Shown here in pieces: positions 33,684-43,496 of a stretch of DNA of 64,000 bases. Under the pieces are notes generated by a model. The model made no database searches. It saw nothing but the letters and a program-made list of their open reading frames with translations, and was not told the origin of the DNA. Source of the DNA: Oribacterium sp. oral taxon 078 str. F0262. Its GTDB lineage: Bacteria > Bacillota > Clostridia > Lachnospirales > Lachnospiraceae. Every line of letters begins with the position of its first letter. The stretch's first letter is position 1. The stretch lies in the NCBI RefSeq assembly GCF_000160135.1, contig NZ_GG729933.1, positions 564,816-628,815 of the forward strand, in the 5' to 3' direction. The translations under genes were made by a program, and so were the position numbers.

Positions 33684-34787
33684 ATGGAATTACTGTTTTT
33701 TATGCTTGCCATATCCTCTTTTTCCTACTTTGTCATTTTGCTGCTTCATTGCGGGATGATCGGCTTTCTCTGGTTTTGGCCATTCTTCTCGCTTCTCAAT
33801 CTTCTGACGGCGCTTTTCTGGCGCTGGGAAAAGCGGCAGAGGGAGAAGAACAGGGAGAGGGGAAAGAGAGTTTTCGTCTTTTTCATGACGAGCTATGCGC
33901 TTTCCTTCGTCTCCTTTCTCCTTCTCTCCCTTTTGCTCCTTCTGCCCAGGAAGAAGCCGGAGGCGGGACTGGACTATGTGATCGTCATGGGGACCTACCT
34001 TAGCCACAATAAGGCCTCGGACACGCTGAAGGACCGACTGGAGAAGGCGGCAGACTATGCGGGGAGCTCACCCGGGACGGTCTTCATCCTCTCCGGAGGG
34101 CGGGGAAAGTTCGGGACGAGCACGCAGGCGAGCGTGATGTATTATTATATGATAAAGCGCGGGGTTCCGGCCTCGAAGCTTTTGATGGAGTTCTACTCCT
34201 CCTCTCTCCAGGAGAAGATCGGCTACTCTGTGCAGACCATTCTGTCCAACGAGTCGGAGCGCGCGGAGCAGAAGCAGCAATACATCCTCTTTGAGGATGG
34301 GAGCCGGATGGATCTCTCGAAACCGGACTCCGTGGAGACGCAGCCGGACGGCGGGCTCTATTTTTCCCCGGACGCGGGCAGTGATACGGAGGAGCTGATC
34401 GAGGTGAATCCGGAGGGAAGGGAGTCGGAGAGCGGAGACGAAAAGGGGGAGAGCGGGGAAGAAACGGTCTCTCCCTCGGAGCAGGCGGAGAGCATCCTCG
34501 CGGAACAGGAGGACAGGGAGAGGAAAAAGGAGAGTGAAGAAGCGGCGGAGCTCTCCCCCGCGCAGAGTGAGGGCAGGGAGGAAGCGCCTTCGAGAGCGCA
34601 GTCAGCGCTTCGCGTCGGGATCATATGCTCAAGGAGCCAGTTTCTGCGGGCGGAAAGCTTTGCGAAGCGCTACGGGCTCAGCAGTCTTGAGCTCATACCC
34701 GCACAGACCGAGGAGCTCCTGATTCCGCATACTCTCGTGAGGGAGGTTGCGGAGTTCTTCAAGGACCGCCTGATCGGGAATATCTGA
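33684..34787 (+). CDS. YdcF/DUF218 membrane protein with acidic insertion
   Basis: 367 residues. Three hydrophobic segments (about 1-22, 27-46, 64-87) precede a DUF218 domain: 'DYVIVMGTYLSHNKASDTLKDRLEKAA', 'FILSGGRGKFGTSTQASVM', and at the end 'VGIICSRSQFLRAESFAKRYGL'. DUF218 proteins (YdcF, SanA, ElyC) act in the envelope. Between residues ~191 and ~308 a Glu/Ser-rich, apparently disordered stretch splits the domain where relatives have a short loop. It follows the U32 gene by 6 bp. Confidence 0.85.
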   Translation: MELLFFMLAISSFSYFVILLLHCGMIGFLWFWPFFSLLNLLTALFWRWEKRQREKNRERGKRVFVFFMTSYALSFVSFLLLSLLLLLPRKKPEAGLDYVIVMGTYLSHNKASDTLKDRLEKAADYAGSSPGTVFILSGGRGKFGTSTQASVMYYYMIKRGVPASKLLMEFYSSSLQEKIGYSVQTILSNESERAEQKQQYILFEDGSRMDLSKPDSVETQPDGGLYFSPDAGSDTEELIEVNPEGRESESGDEKGESGEETVSPSEQAESILAEQEDRERKKESEEAAELSPAQSEGREEAPSRAQSALRVGIICSRSQFLRAESFAKRYGLSSLELIPAQTEELLIPHTLVREVAEFFKDRLIGNI

Positions 34788-34908
34788 TCCGGAACAATTG
34801 ATCCAATATACCGGATCAAATACCGGATCTGAAATATCCGGACGGAAATATGCGGGCCGGGATCATAAACGGGCGCTCTATGCCGAAGACAGAAAGGAAT
34901 ACAGAAGA

Positions 34909-37863
34909 GTGAAAGAATATCAGAGGCTTGAGAGAAAGAGGATTTCGGAGCTGGACACGGAGGCGGTCGTATATCGCCATAAGAAGTCCGGCGCGAGGGT
35001 GCTGACACTTCAAAATCAGGACAAAAACAAGGTTTTTTCCATCAGCTTCCGGACTCCGGCGGAGGATTCGACCGGGGTTTCGCATATTACGGAGCATTCC
35101 GTGCTCTGCGGCTCGGAGAAATTCCCGCTGAAGGATCCCTTTATCGAGCTCGTGAAGGGCTCTCTGAATACCTATCTGAACGCGATGACCTATCCGGACA
35201 AGACGGTCTACCCGGTCGCCTCCACAAACGACAAGGATTTCGACAATCTCATGGACGTCTACCTGGATGCGGTCTTTCACCCGAACTGCCGGAAGAACCG
35301 CTTTACCTTCCTGCAGGAGGGCTGGCATTATGAGACTGTAAATGAGGGTGCGGAGCTTCGATACAGCGGCGTCGTCTACAATGAGATGCGGGGCGCCTTC
35401 TCCAATCCGGAGTCTGTGCTGGAGCGGCGCATCATGCACTCTCTCTTTCCGAAGAGCTGCTACGGGAATGAGAGCGGCGGGGATCCGGAGGCGATTCCGG
35501 ATTTAAGCTATGAGAATTTCTGCGCCTTCCACGAGCGCTTCTATCATCCCTCGAATTCCTACATCATCCTCTACGGAGATCTCGACATGGAGGCGAAGCT
35601 TCGCTTTTTGGATCGGGAGTATCTCTCCGGCTTTGACGCCATCGATCCCCTCTCGGAGGTCCGGGTGCAGGAGGCCTTCCCGAGGAAGAGGAGGGAGGAG
35701 GACTGCTATCCGATCGGGAGAGAGGAGAAGCCGGAGGGGAGAAGCTATCTGGCCTACAGCATGGTCCTTAAGGATGCACTGGACCCGAAGCGCTCCATGG
35801 CCTATTCGATCCTGGACTATGCGCTTCTCTCCGCACCGGGCGCAGCGCTCAAGCAGGCTCTCCTGGACGCCGGAATCGGAGAGGATATCCTCGGAGGCTA
35901 CGCCGGCGGGATTCTGCAGCCCTACTTCTCCGTCATCGCAAAGAATACGGATCCCAAAAAGGAGCGGAGATTTCAGGAGATCATCCGGGGGACGCTCAGA
36001 AAGCTCGCGGAGGAGGGCATCGACAAAAAGACGCTGCTCTCCGCGATCAATCACGATGAGTTCCTCTACCGGGAGGCGGACTACGGGCGTACGCCGAAGG
36101 GGCTGGTCTATAGCCTGAGCGCACTGGACAGCTGGCTCTACGGGGGAGAGCCCTGGCGCTTCCTGGACTGCGGAAAGCTCTACGGGGAGCTTCGCGCCCT
36201 GGTGGAGAAGGGCTATTTTGAGTCGCTGCTTCGGGAGAGCTTCCTCAATCAAAAGCACGCAAGTCTCGTTCTGCTCCGCCCGGAGGCGGGGCTTTCTGAG
36301 AAGAGGGAGGCGGAGCTCTCCGCGAAGCTCCGCGCCTTCCGGGAGGGGCTCTCCGAGGCGGAGCTTAGGAAGATCCGATCGGATGAGGAAGCTCTCCTTC
36401 GCTATCAGGAGGAGAAAAATACGGAGGAGGCGCTTCGAAGCCTGCCGCTTCTCTCGAGGGAGGACATCGGGAGAGAGGCGGAGCGAAGCTCGTTCCATCG
36501 GGAGGAAATTTCCGGGAGGAGCATCCTGCTGACGGAGCTTCCGAGCCGCGGCATCCTCTATCTCAGGCTGAACTTCAATACTGCCTGTCTCACGGAGGAG
36601 GAGCTCCCCTATGCGGGATTTTTGAAGAGCGCCCTCGCCTATATGGACACGGAAAAGCATAACTTCCGGGACCTCGCTTCAGAGCTCTATCTGAATACCG
36701 GGGACTACGGCTTCGACATGGAGGTCTATCCGGATCTTGAGGATCCCCTCCGCTATCGGGGCTTCTTCGCCGCGGAGTGCAGGATACTGCCCGATCAGAT
36801 CGAAAAGGCGCTCTCCCTCCTCGAGGAGATCCTGCACACGACGAAGCTGGAGGATCCGAAGCGTATGCTGGAGATCTTAAATGAGTGCCGCTCCAGGGAG
36901 AGGATGAGCCTTGAGAATGCGAGCCACAGCTATGCGGTTCGCCGCGCCTCCTCCGGCTTCTCCGCCGCGGGACGCTACCGTGAGCTTAGCGCGGGGATCG
37001 AATATTACCGCTTCCTGGAGAGAAGTCTCGCGGATTTCGAAGAGAAGGGAGGGAACGTTATGCGGAAGCTCTCCCTCGTCGCAGAGAAGCTCTTTGAGAC
37101 GAAGAATCTCTTCCTCTCCGCCGCCTCGGAGAAGGGAGAGCTGGAGAAGCTCCTCGGCCTCCTCCCGGACTGGCTCTCGGAGTATGAGAGGAGAGAGCGG
37201 GAGCAGAGCTTACTCGAAAAGATTCTGAGCCCCGGGATAGAGAGGGAGGAGAAGAGCGGGGAGAGCGCCCAGCTTTCTCTGCGGGGAGCAAAGAGAGAGG
37301 GCTTCTGCGATACGGCACAGGTGAACTTCGTCTCGCAGTGCGGGAGATTCGATCGGAAACGGCATCCCTATTCCGGTGCGCTCCGCGTCTTAAAGAATAT
37401 CCTTAACTTTGAGTATCTTTGGAAGAGACTGCGGGAGAGAGGAAACGCCTATGGCTGCATGTCCGGCTTCTCCCTCTCCGGGGAGGGCTATCTTGTCTCC
37501 TATCGGGATCCGCATATCAGAAGTACGATGCAGGTCTACGCGGAGCTCCCGGACTATCTCCGCTCCTTCCGAAGCGATGAGAGGGGGATGATGAAATATA
37601 TCATCGGTGCGGTCTCGGAGCTGGATGCACCAAAGACAAATTATGCGAGAGCGATGTGGAATCTCAGCTGCTTTTTGAGTCATATCACAGACGAGATGCT
37701 GCAAAGAGAGAGGGAGGAGCTTCTGGACACTACGGAAGAGAGGATCCGCAGCTTTGCCCCCTATATCGAGGAGATTCTCTCGACCGGCGCGGCCTGCACG
37801 ATCGGGTCTGCGGCGAAGGTCTCCGGAGCAGGGGAGCTTTTTGAGAGTGTGGAGAAGCTTTGA
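34909..37863 (+). CDS. M16C insulinase-type zinc metallopeptidase (PreP-like)
   Basis: 984 residues from GTG 34909, where homology to the family begins ('YRHKKSGARVLTLQNQDKNKVFSISFRTP'). The frame extends to TTG 34798, but that part is unlike the family. The inverted zinc motif HxxEH is 'VSHITEHSVLCGSEKFPLKDPF', with the distal glutamate in 'YSGVVYNEMRGAF'. PreP-like enzymes degrade short peptides inside a closed chamber formed by two homologous halves. Located upstream of era and recO. Confidence 0.93.
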   Translation: MKEYQRLERKRISELDTEAVVYRHKKSGARVLTLQNQDKNKVFSISFRTPAEDSTGVSHITEHSVLCGSEKFPLKDPFIELVKGSLNTYLNAMTYPDKTVYPVASTNDKDFDNLMDVYLDAVFHPNCRKNRFTFLQEGWHYETVNEGAELRYSGVVYNEMRGAFSNPESVLERRIMHSLFPKSCYGNESGGDPEAIPDLSYENFCAFHERFYHPSNSYIILYGDLDMEAKLRFLDREYLSGFDAIDPLSEVRVQEAFPRKRREEDCYPIGREEKPEGRSYLAYSMVLKDALDPKRSMAYSILDYALLSAPGAALKQALLDAGIGEDILGGYAGGILQPYFSVIAKNTDPKKERRFQEIIRGTLRKLAEEGIDKKTLLSAINHDEFLYREADYGRTPKGLVYSLSALDSWLYGGEPWRFLDCGKLYGELRALVEKGYFESLLRESFLNQKHASLVLLRPEAGLSEKREAELSAKLRAFREGLSEAELRKIRSDEEALLRYQEEKNTEEALRSLPLLSREDIGREAERSSFHREEISGRSILLTELPSRGILYLRLNFNTACLTEEELPYAGFLKSALAYMDTEKHNFRDLASELYLNTGDYGFDMEVYPDLEDPLRYRGFFAAECRILPDQIEKALSLLEEILHTTKLEDPKRMLEILNECRSRERMSLENASHSYAVRRASSGFSAAGRYRELSAGIEYYRFLERSLADFEEKGGNVMRKLSLVAEKLFETKNLFLSAASEKGELEKLLGLLPDWLSEYERREREQSLLEKILSPGIEREEKSGESAQLSLRGAKREGFCDTAQVNFVSQCGRFDRKRHPYSGALRVLKNILNFEYLWKRLRERGNAYGCMSGFSLSGEGYLVSYRDPHIRSTMQVYAELPDYLRSFRSDERGMMKYIIGAVSELDAPKTNYARAMWNLSCFLSHITDEMLQREREELLDTTEERIRSFAPYIEEILSTGAACTIGSAAKVSGAGELFESVEKL

Positions 37864-37885
37864 GGAAGGAGGAAAGGAGAGCGGG

Positions 37886-38788
37886 ATGGAAGGAATCAGA
37901 TCGGGCTTTGTAGGCCTGGCGGGCCGCCCGAATGTCGGAAAGTCCACCCTTATGAATGCCGTCATAGGGCAGAAGATCGCGATCACCTCGAAGCGGCCGC
38001 AGACCACGAGAAAGCGCATTATGGGGGTCTATGATGATGAGAGGGGACAGATCATCTTTCACGATACACCGGGCATCCATAAGGCGAGGAACCGCCTCTC
38101 CGAGTTCATGGAGCATGTCGCGGAGAAGGCGCTCGGCGACGTGGACCTCGTCCTCTGGCTCGTGGAGCCGGGAGAGCTTCCGGGAGAGGCGGAGGAGTAT
38201 ATCGCCGGGCTTCTCCGGGAGTGTAAAAAGAAGACAATCCTCGTCGTGAATAAGATCGATATCCTGAAGAATGAGGAGGAGCTGACGCAGCTGACAGAGG
38301 CTTACCGGAATCTTTTGGAGCTGACGGAGCTGATCCCGATCTCCGCCTATAAGCATAAGAACATCGAGGAGCTGAAGAGCGCGATCTTTCGCAATCTTCC
38401 GCCGGGGCCCCGCTACTACGATGAGGATACGGTCACGGATATGCCTCTTAGGGATATCGCGGCGGAGCTGATCCGGGAGCAGACGCTCTATAAGCTGGAC
38501 CAGGAGGTTCCGCACGGCATCGCGGTTTTAATCGAGGAGATGCGGCAGAGGAAGAACGGCCTTTGGGACATAAAGGCGAGCATTATATGCGAAAGGGAAG
38601 CGCACAAGGGCATCATCATCGGAAGGGGAGGGAGCATGCTGAAGCGGATCGGCAGCGGAGCCCGCATCCAGATGGAGAAGCTTCTGGAGGGCAGGGTGAA
38701 CCTTCAGCTTTTCGTGAAGGTGAGGAAGGACTGGCGGGAAAATCCCCTTTATCTTCGGGAGTACGGCTACCGGGAGGAGCCGCTCTAG
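37886..38788 (+). CDS. era: GTPase Era
   Basis: 300 residues from ATG 37886 behind AGGAGGAAAGGAG. The G1 motif is 'GRPNVGKST' (13-21), G3 is 'DTPG', G4 'NKID' and the C-terminal KH domain contains 'GIIIGRGGSMLKRIG'. Era binds the 3' end of 16S rRNA and checks 30S assembly. The end of the protein precedes recO by 3 bp. Confidence 0.97.
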   Translation: MEGIRSGFVGLAGRPNVGKSTLMNAVIGQKIAITSKRPQTTRKRIMGVYDDERGQIIFHDTPGIHKARNRLSEFMEHVAEKALGDVDLVLWLVEPGELPGEAEEYIAGLLRECKKKTILVVNKIDILKNEEELTQLTEAYRNLLELTELIPISAYKHKNIEELKSAIFRNLPPGPRYYDEDTVTDMPLRDIAAELIREQTLYKLDQEVPHGIAVLIEEMRQRKNGLWDIKASIICEREAHKGIIIGRGGSMLKRIGSGARIQMEKLLEGRVNLQLFVKVRKDWRENPLYLREYGYREEPL

Positions 38789-38791
38789 GCC

Positions 38792-39445
38792 TTGCCGAAG
38801 GGAGAAATTCTGGAGCTTTGCGGGGTTGTCCTCTCCTCCCGCCCCTCCAGGGACTATGACAAATGTCTCACGCTCCTCACAAAGGAGCTTGGGAAGATCA
38901 CAGTCTGGGCCTCCGGCGCGAAGAAGCCGGGGAGCCCCCTTATGGCGGCCTGCCGGCCCTTCGTCTTCGGAAGCTTTCAGCTTGCCAAAGGACGAAGCGG
39001 CTATAATCTCCGCTCCGCCTCGATCGCCCGCTATTTCACGGAGATCGCCCTGGACCTGACGAATGCCTGCTACGGCTCCTATTTCCTGGAATTTTCGGAC
39101 TACTGTGCGCAGGAGGGCCTTCCTTCGGAGGAGATGGTCTCGCTTCTCTACCTCTCCCTCTGTGCCCTTTTGAAGGAAAATATCCCAAATGAGCTCGTCC
39201 GGAGGATTTTCGAGCTCCGCATGCTCTTTCTGAACGGGGAGTATACCGAGCTCCCGCCGGGACATGCGGGAAAGGGCTGCGAAATGGCCTGGCGCCATGT
39301 CCTGGACAGCCCGCTGCAAAAGCTCTATACCTTTCTCCTGAGCCCGGAGCAGTTTCGGGAATTTTCGGAAAACGTCGATGCTCTCCTTCTGGAGACGATC
39401 CCAAAGCATTTCAAAAGCCTCGCGGTGCTGGAGACGATCCGCTGA
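38792..39445 (+). CDS. recO: DNA repair protein RecO
   Basis: 217 residues starting at TTG 38792, just after era. An N-terminal OB fold ('ELCGVVLSSRPSRDYDKCLTLLTKELGKITVWASGAKKP') and a helical C-terminal domain match RecO, which loads RecA with RecR at gaps. It is about 30 residues shorter than usual, and I do not see the C-terminal CxxC zinc site found in many relatives. Transcription likely ends at the terminator 54 bp downstream. Confidence 0.92.
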   Translation: MPKGEILELCGVVLSSRPSRDYDKCLTLLTKELGKITVWASGAKKPGSPLMAACRPFVFGSFQLAKGRSGYNLRSASIARYFTEIALDLTNACYGSYFLEFSDYCAQEGLPSEEMVSLLYLSLCALLKENIPNELVRRIFELRMLFLNGEYTELPPGHAGKGCEMAWRHVLDSPLQKLYTFLLSPEQFREFSENVDALLLETIPKHFKSLAVLETIR

Positions 39446-39498
39446 GGAGAACAGATAAGAGATCAGGAAAATAGATAAGAGATAAGGAAAAAGGAAAG

Positions 39499-39542
39499 CC
39501 TTCGGGCGGAGCAGCAGGTCTGGCGCCGTCCGAAGGTTTTTT
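39499..39542 (+). terminator. Intrinsic terminator of the era-recO operon
   Basis: CCTTCGGGCGG (39499-39509) pairs with CCGTCCGAAGG (39526-39536), with one G-T pair. It is followed by six T residues (39537-39542), a standard Rho-independent layout. Confidence 0.9.
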
Positions 39543-39560
39543 GTGTTGCCAATGCAACAC
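39543..39560. promoter_or_regulatory. Palindrome ahead of the ABC importer operon
   Basis: GTGTTGC and GCAACAC form a perfect 7-bp inverted repeat around CAAT, directly after the recO terminator and 82 bp before the importer start. It could be an operator for a metal-responsive repressor. A further weak repeat, AGTTA and TAACT, lies near 39596-39613. The function is inferred from position. Confidence 0.45.
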
Positions 39561-39642
39561 AATTATCCCTTTGAATGAGATAAACTGAGCCCATGAGTTA
39601 GTTGTGATTAACTTTTAGAGTCACAGTACAGCTGGAGGGTAT

Positions 39643-40845
39643 ATGAAAAGGATTTTTCTGAAAGGGCTGTCCCTGCTTCTTTCCGCTCTGCTTCTCTGCG
39701 CCTGTGCAACTCCGGGAGGGGGTGCTTCCCGGGCCGGAGAGGGATCGTCTTCCGCCGTCGGGGAGACGAAGACAGAGAAGAGGGAAGAGACGGGAGAAGG
39801 AAAAAAGGAAGAGAGCGAGGCGGAGGGGAAAAACGACAGCAAAAGCCATGAGATACTGGATCACGCGGGAAATCGCGTGATGGTCCCGAACGAGATCCGG
39901 AGGGTCGTCGTGGATCAGGTTCCGATCCTCTCCACCTATATGGCATATTTTAAGGGGAAGACCCCTTATCTTGTGGGCTTTGCCGGGAGCTTCAAGGACT
40001 CCATTGCAAAGACCGTACTGAAGGATATCTCCCCGGAGCTCATGGACGTCTCGAATACCGTCTACGCGCAGGGAGATCTCAATGTAGAGGCGATCATGGA
40101 GCTTAAGCCAGATATCATCCTCTATAATGCCGGGAACAAGGAGCATTACGAGGCTCTCAGCAAGACGGGGATCCCCTGCGTCGGCTTTGCGACGGTGAAG
40201 GGCGGGGAGGGCCCTCCCGACCCTCTGACCCGCTATCGGGACTGGCTCCGGCTTTTGGAGGAGGTCTTCGGCGAGAAGGGGAAGATGGACGACTTCCTCT
40301 CATACGGGGATGAGATCGTCAAGGATGTGAGAGAGAGGATCGCGACGATCCCGGAGGGGGAGAGGCCGAGCGCCATGATTCTCTTCCGCCTGAACAACGG
40401 CTCCCCGCAGGTTGCGGGAAAGGGCGTGTTCGGGGATTTCTGGCTCCAGAACCTGGGGCTTAGGAATGTCGCGGAGGAGACGCAGGGCTTTGCGCAGACG
40501 AGCTTTGAGCAGATTTACGGCTGGAATCCGGAGCTTCTCTTCCTGAACGGGCCGGGGATTTCCCCGATCCGGAGCGAAGAGGTCCTGAACAATACGGTGG
40601 AAGGTGCGGATTTCTCCTCCCTGGATGCGGTGAAGAACAAAAGAGTCTATAATACGACACTCGGAATGTGGAGCTGGTTTACTCCAAATCCCGATGCGCC
40701 CTTAGTCTATGCCTGGCTCGCCTGCTGTGCCTATCCGGAGGCCTTCCGGGACTATCCCTTAAAGAAGAAGATCCGCGATTACTATTCCCGCTTTTACGGC
40801 TATGAGCTGAATGAGGCGGAGATAGAGGAAATGCTGGAGTATTGA
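39643..40845 (+). CDS. ABC importer substrate-binding lipoprotein (metal-chelate/corrinoid type)
   Basis: 400 residues. The signal peptide ends in LLCAC with the lipobox cysteine near residue 20, followed by a Ser/Glu-rich linker and a class III binding fold (TroA/FepB/BtuF type): 'HEILDHAGNRVMVPNEIRRVVV', 'DLNVEAIMELKPDIILYN' and 'VYNTTLGMWSWFTPNPDAPLVYAWL'. It should capture an iron chelate, haem or corrinoid. The permease and ATPase follow at 3 and -4 bp. Confidence 0.9.
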   Translation: MKRIFLKGLSLLLSALLLCACATPGGGASRAGEGSSSAVGETKTEKREETGEGKKEESEAEGKNDSKSHEILDHAGNRVMVPNEIRRVVVDQVPILSTYMAYFKGKTPYLVGFAGSFKDSIAKTVLKDISPELMDVSNTVYAQGDLNVEAIMELKPDIILYNAGNKEHYEALSKTGIPCVGFATVKGGEGPPDPLTRYRDWLRLLEEVFGEKGKMDDFLSYGDEIVKDVRERIATIPEGERPSAMILFRLNNGSPQVAGKGVFGDFWLQNLGLRNVAEETQGFAQTSFEQIYGWNPELLFLNGPGISPIRSEEVLNNTVEGADFSSLDAVKNKRVYNTTLGMWSWFTPNPDAPLVYAWLACCAYPEAFRDYPLKKKIRDYYSRFYGYELNEAEIEEMLEY

Positions 40846-40848
40846 GCG

Positions 40849-41877
40849 ATGGAAAGAAAGCTGCTGCTTCGAAACGGGGCCTTCCGCCCCTGGGCAATCG
40901 CCGCCATGCTCCTGCTCCCGCCGCTCATCGCCGTATTTTGCTGCGGGTTCGGGCGCATGAGCCTGCCCCCGGCGAAGCTCATAGAGACGGCTTTTCTGAC
41001 ACTTACGGGGAGGGATGCGGATCCGCAGGCGCGCGCCGTGATCTTCGAGCTCCGCATCCCGAGGATATTGATGGCGATTGCGGTGGGAGGAGGGCTTGGC
41101 TGCGCAGGGGCGGCCTGCCAGGCGCTCTTTTCCAATCCGCTTGCCACACCGGATATCCTGGGTGTGACGAGCGGGACCTGCGTCGGGGCGATCCTTGCGA
41201 TTATTCTGTCCTTTAATATGGCGGGGATTCAGGCGACGGCGCTGCTCTTTGGCCTCTTCTCCGTCTTTGTGACACTGCGGCTCTCCTCGGGAAAGCGGGG
41301 GATCTCGATCCTCTTTCTGGTTCTCTCCGGTGTGATGATTTCCTCCCTCTTCAATGCGCTCTCCTCCCTCCTGAAATATACGGCAGACCCGATGGATAAG
41401 CTCCCGCAGATCACCTATTGGCTGATGGGGAGCTTCACCGGGGCATCCTATCGGAAACTGCTGATCGGAAGCCCCATGATTCTGATCGGGACAGCGCTCA
41501 TCTACCTGCTCCGCTGGCAGTTCAACATCCTCTCCCTCAGCGAGGATGAAGCGAGGGCGAGCGGCATCCATTTGAAGAGGATGCGGATTCTCCTGGTGCT
41601 TGCGATCACCATGATCACCGCTTCCTCGGTCTCCATGTGCGGGCAGGTGGGCTGGGTCGGGCTTTTGATCCCGCACTGCGCGAGGATGATGACGGGGAGC
41701 AATAATCGACTGGTGATCCCGATGAGCATCAGCCTCGGGGCCTCCTTTCTGATCCTCATCGACACCCTGTCCCGGACTTTGACCGTGATTGAGCTCCCGC
41801 TCTCCGTGCTGACGGCGATCCTGGGAGCGCCCTTTTTCATCCTGCTTTTGAAGCGCTCGGAGAGGAGCTTTCGATGA
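40849..41877 (+). CDS. FecCD-family ABC permease
   Basis: 342 residues with about ten membrane helices. 'RIPRILMAIAVGGGLGCAGAACQALFSNPLATPDILGVTSGTCVG' is the FecCD signature, and 'GQVGWVGLLIPHCARMMTG' is the cytoplasmic EAA-like loop region. It forms the homodimeric channel of the importer and overlaps the ATPase gene by 4 bp. Confidence 0.93.
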   Translation: MERKLLLRNGAFRPWAIAAMLLLPPLIAVFCCGFGRMSLPPAKLIETAFLTLTGRDADPQARAVIFELRIPRILMAIAVGGGLGCAGAACQALFSNPLATPDILGVTSGTCVGAILAIILSFNMAGIQATALLFGLFSVFVTLRLSSGKRGISILFLVLSGVMISSLFNALSSLLKYTADPMDKLPQITYWLMGSFTGASYRKLLIGSPMILIGTALIYLLRWQFNILSLSEDEARASGIHLKRMRILLVLAITMITASSVSMCGQVGWVGLLIPHCARMMTGSNNRLVIPMSISLGASFLILIDTLSRTLTVIELPLSVLTAILGAPFFILLLKRSERSFR

Positions 41878-42728
41878 TTCTGAAGGTGGAGGGGGGCTGC
41901 TACTCCTATCCGGAAGGAGGGCAGATCCTGAATGGGATTTCTCTTGATGTGAGGGAGGGGAGGATGCTCTCCGTACTCGGTCCGAACGGCGTCGGGAAGA
42001 CGACACTCCTAAAGTGCATGACGGGGATACTGCCCTGGAAATCCGGGAGGTCTTTACTCCTTGGGAGGGATATCCGGAGGCTTAGGCCCCGGGAGATCTG
42101 GTCCGATATCTCCTATATCCCGCAGTCCCATTCCTTTGCCTTCTCCTTTTCCGGGCTTGAGATGGTCATTATGGGGAGGAGCGCCCATCTCGGGCCCTTC
42201 GCCCAGCCGGGGCAGAAGGAGCGGGAGCAGGCTTTGGAGCTTATGGAGAAGCTGCACATTACATCGCTCTCCGGAAAGGACTGCAATCAGATGAGCGGCG
42301 GAGAGCTGCAAATGGTGCTCATCGCGAAGGCTTTGATCAATCATCCGAAGCTTATCATCCTGGATGAGCCGGAGACCGGTCTGGACTTTCACAATCAGCT
42401 CCTCGTGCTGGACATGATTGACCGACTGGTTCACGAGGAGGGAATCGCGGCCGTCATGAACACCCATTATCCGACCAATGCCCTGGCCATCGCGGATGAG
42501 GCCTTCATGATGGACCGGGAGGGAAGCTATATCAGCGGAGCGGTCCGGGAGGTCCTCTGCGCGGAAAACATCGCGAGGGCGTTCCGGGTGAGAGTCGTCG
42601 TCAATGAAATTCACTTCAAGGGGAAGGCGCTGAAGAGCATCGTGCCGGTGGAGCTCATCCCCGAAGAAGCGGAGGCTTGGAATGAGAGAGAAGGAGAAGA
42701 CAAGCATGAAGAGAGAAGCAGGGCATGA
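41874..42728 (+). CDS. ABC importer ATPase (FecE/FepC-like)
   Basis: 284 residues. Walker A 'GPNGVGKTTLLKC', the signature 'NQMSGGELQMVLIAKAL' (MSGGE instead of LSGGQ), Walker B 'LIILDEPETGLDF' and the H-loop 'MNTHYP' are complete. It powers the FecCD permease. The end overlaps the methyltransferase gene by 23 bp, so that enzyme is made with the transporter. Confidence 0.94.
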   Translation: MILKVEGGCYSYPEGGQILNGISLDVREGRMLSVLGPNGVGKTTLLKCMTGILPWKSGRSLLLGRDIRRLRPREIWSDISYIPQSHSFAFSFSGLEMVIMGRSAHLGPFAQPGQKEREQALELMEKLHITSLSGKDCNQMSGGELQMVLIAKALINHPKLIILDEPETGLDFHNQLLVLDMIDRLVHEEGIAAVMNTHYPTNALAIADEAFMMDREGSYISGAVREVLCAENIARAFRVRVVVNEIHFKGKALKSIVPVELIPEEAEAWNEREGEDKHEERSRA

Positions 42729-43467
42729 ATTTCTGGCAAGACTTGGGAAGCGTCGGCTGAGACCGGGAGGGATCGCCGCGACGAACTGGCTTCTCGGAAA
42801 GGCAGAGTTTGGGAAGGATACGAAAGTCTTAGAGGTGGCGTGCAATATGGGGACCACGATGATTCGGATCGGAAGGCATTATCCCTGCCGTGTGATCGGG
42901 GTGGACCTGGATGAGGGGGCACTGGAGAAGGCAGGGCGGAATATCCGAAGAGCGGGCCTTCAGGACAGGCTCTCCGTGCAGAGGGCGGATGCCTATTGCC
43001 TTCCCTTCCCGGACCAGAGCTTCGACATCCTCATCAACGAGGCGATGCTTACGATGCTGACAGGGGACGGAAAGGACAGGGCACTTTCGGAGTACTACAG
43101 GGTACTGAAGCCGGGCGGACTCCTCCTCACCCATGATGTCTGCCTCTATGAAGAGAATCCCGAAAAGCAGCGGGAGCTTCGGGCCGGACTCAGCCGGGCT
43201 ATTCGGATGAATGTGGAGCCCTTGAGCGTCCCGGGCTGGAAGGCGGTCCTTGAGAAGCATTCCTTCCGGCCGGTGCAGCGCTATGGGAGGATCACGCTCA
43301 TGGACCCGATCGGGATGATCCGGGATGAGGGGCTCCTCCGCGCGGCTGCGATCATCCTGAGGGGACAGAAGAAAGAGGAGCGGGAGATGTTCCACACTAT
43401 GTCCCGCTACTTTAAGGAGCACGACAGAGAGCTTGGCTATATCGCAAGTGTGAGCGAAAAGCGATAA
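42706..43467 (+). CDS. Class I SAM-dependent methyltransferase coupled to the ABC importer
   Basis: 253 residues from ATG 42706, preferred over ATG 42682 because AAGGAG lies 9 bp upstream. 'VLEVACNMGTTMIRIGRHYPCRVIGVDLDEGALEKA' is the SAM-binding region, and 'RVLKPGGLLLTHDVCLYEENP' is typical of the UbiE/Methyltransf_11 group. Coupling to a chelate importer suggests it modifies the imported ligand or the chelator. An unrelated target is possible. Confidence 0.85.
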   Translation: MKREAGHEFLARLGKRRLRPGGIAATNWLLGKAEFGKDTKVLEVACNMGTTMIRIGRHYPCRVIGVDLDEGALEKAGRNIRRAGLQDRLSVQRADAYCLPFPDQSFDILINEAMLTMLTGDGKDRALSEYYRVLKPGGLLLTHDVCLYEENPEKQRELRAGLSRAIRMNVEPLSVPGWKAVLEKHSFRPVQRYGRITLMDPIGMIRDEGLLRAAAIILRGQKKEEREMFHTMSRYFKEHDRELGYIASVSEKR

Positions 43468-43496
43468 GTACAAAAGCAAAATCCCTGCCCTTACGA

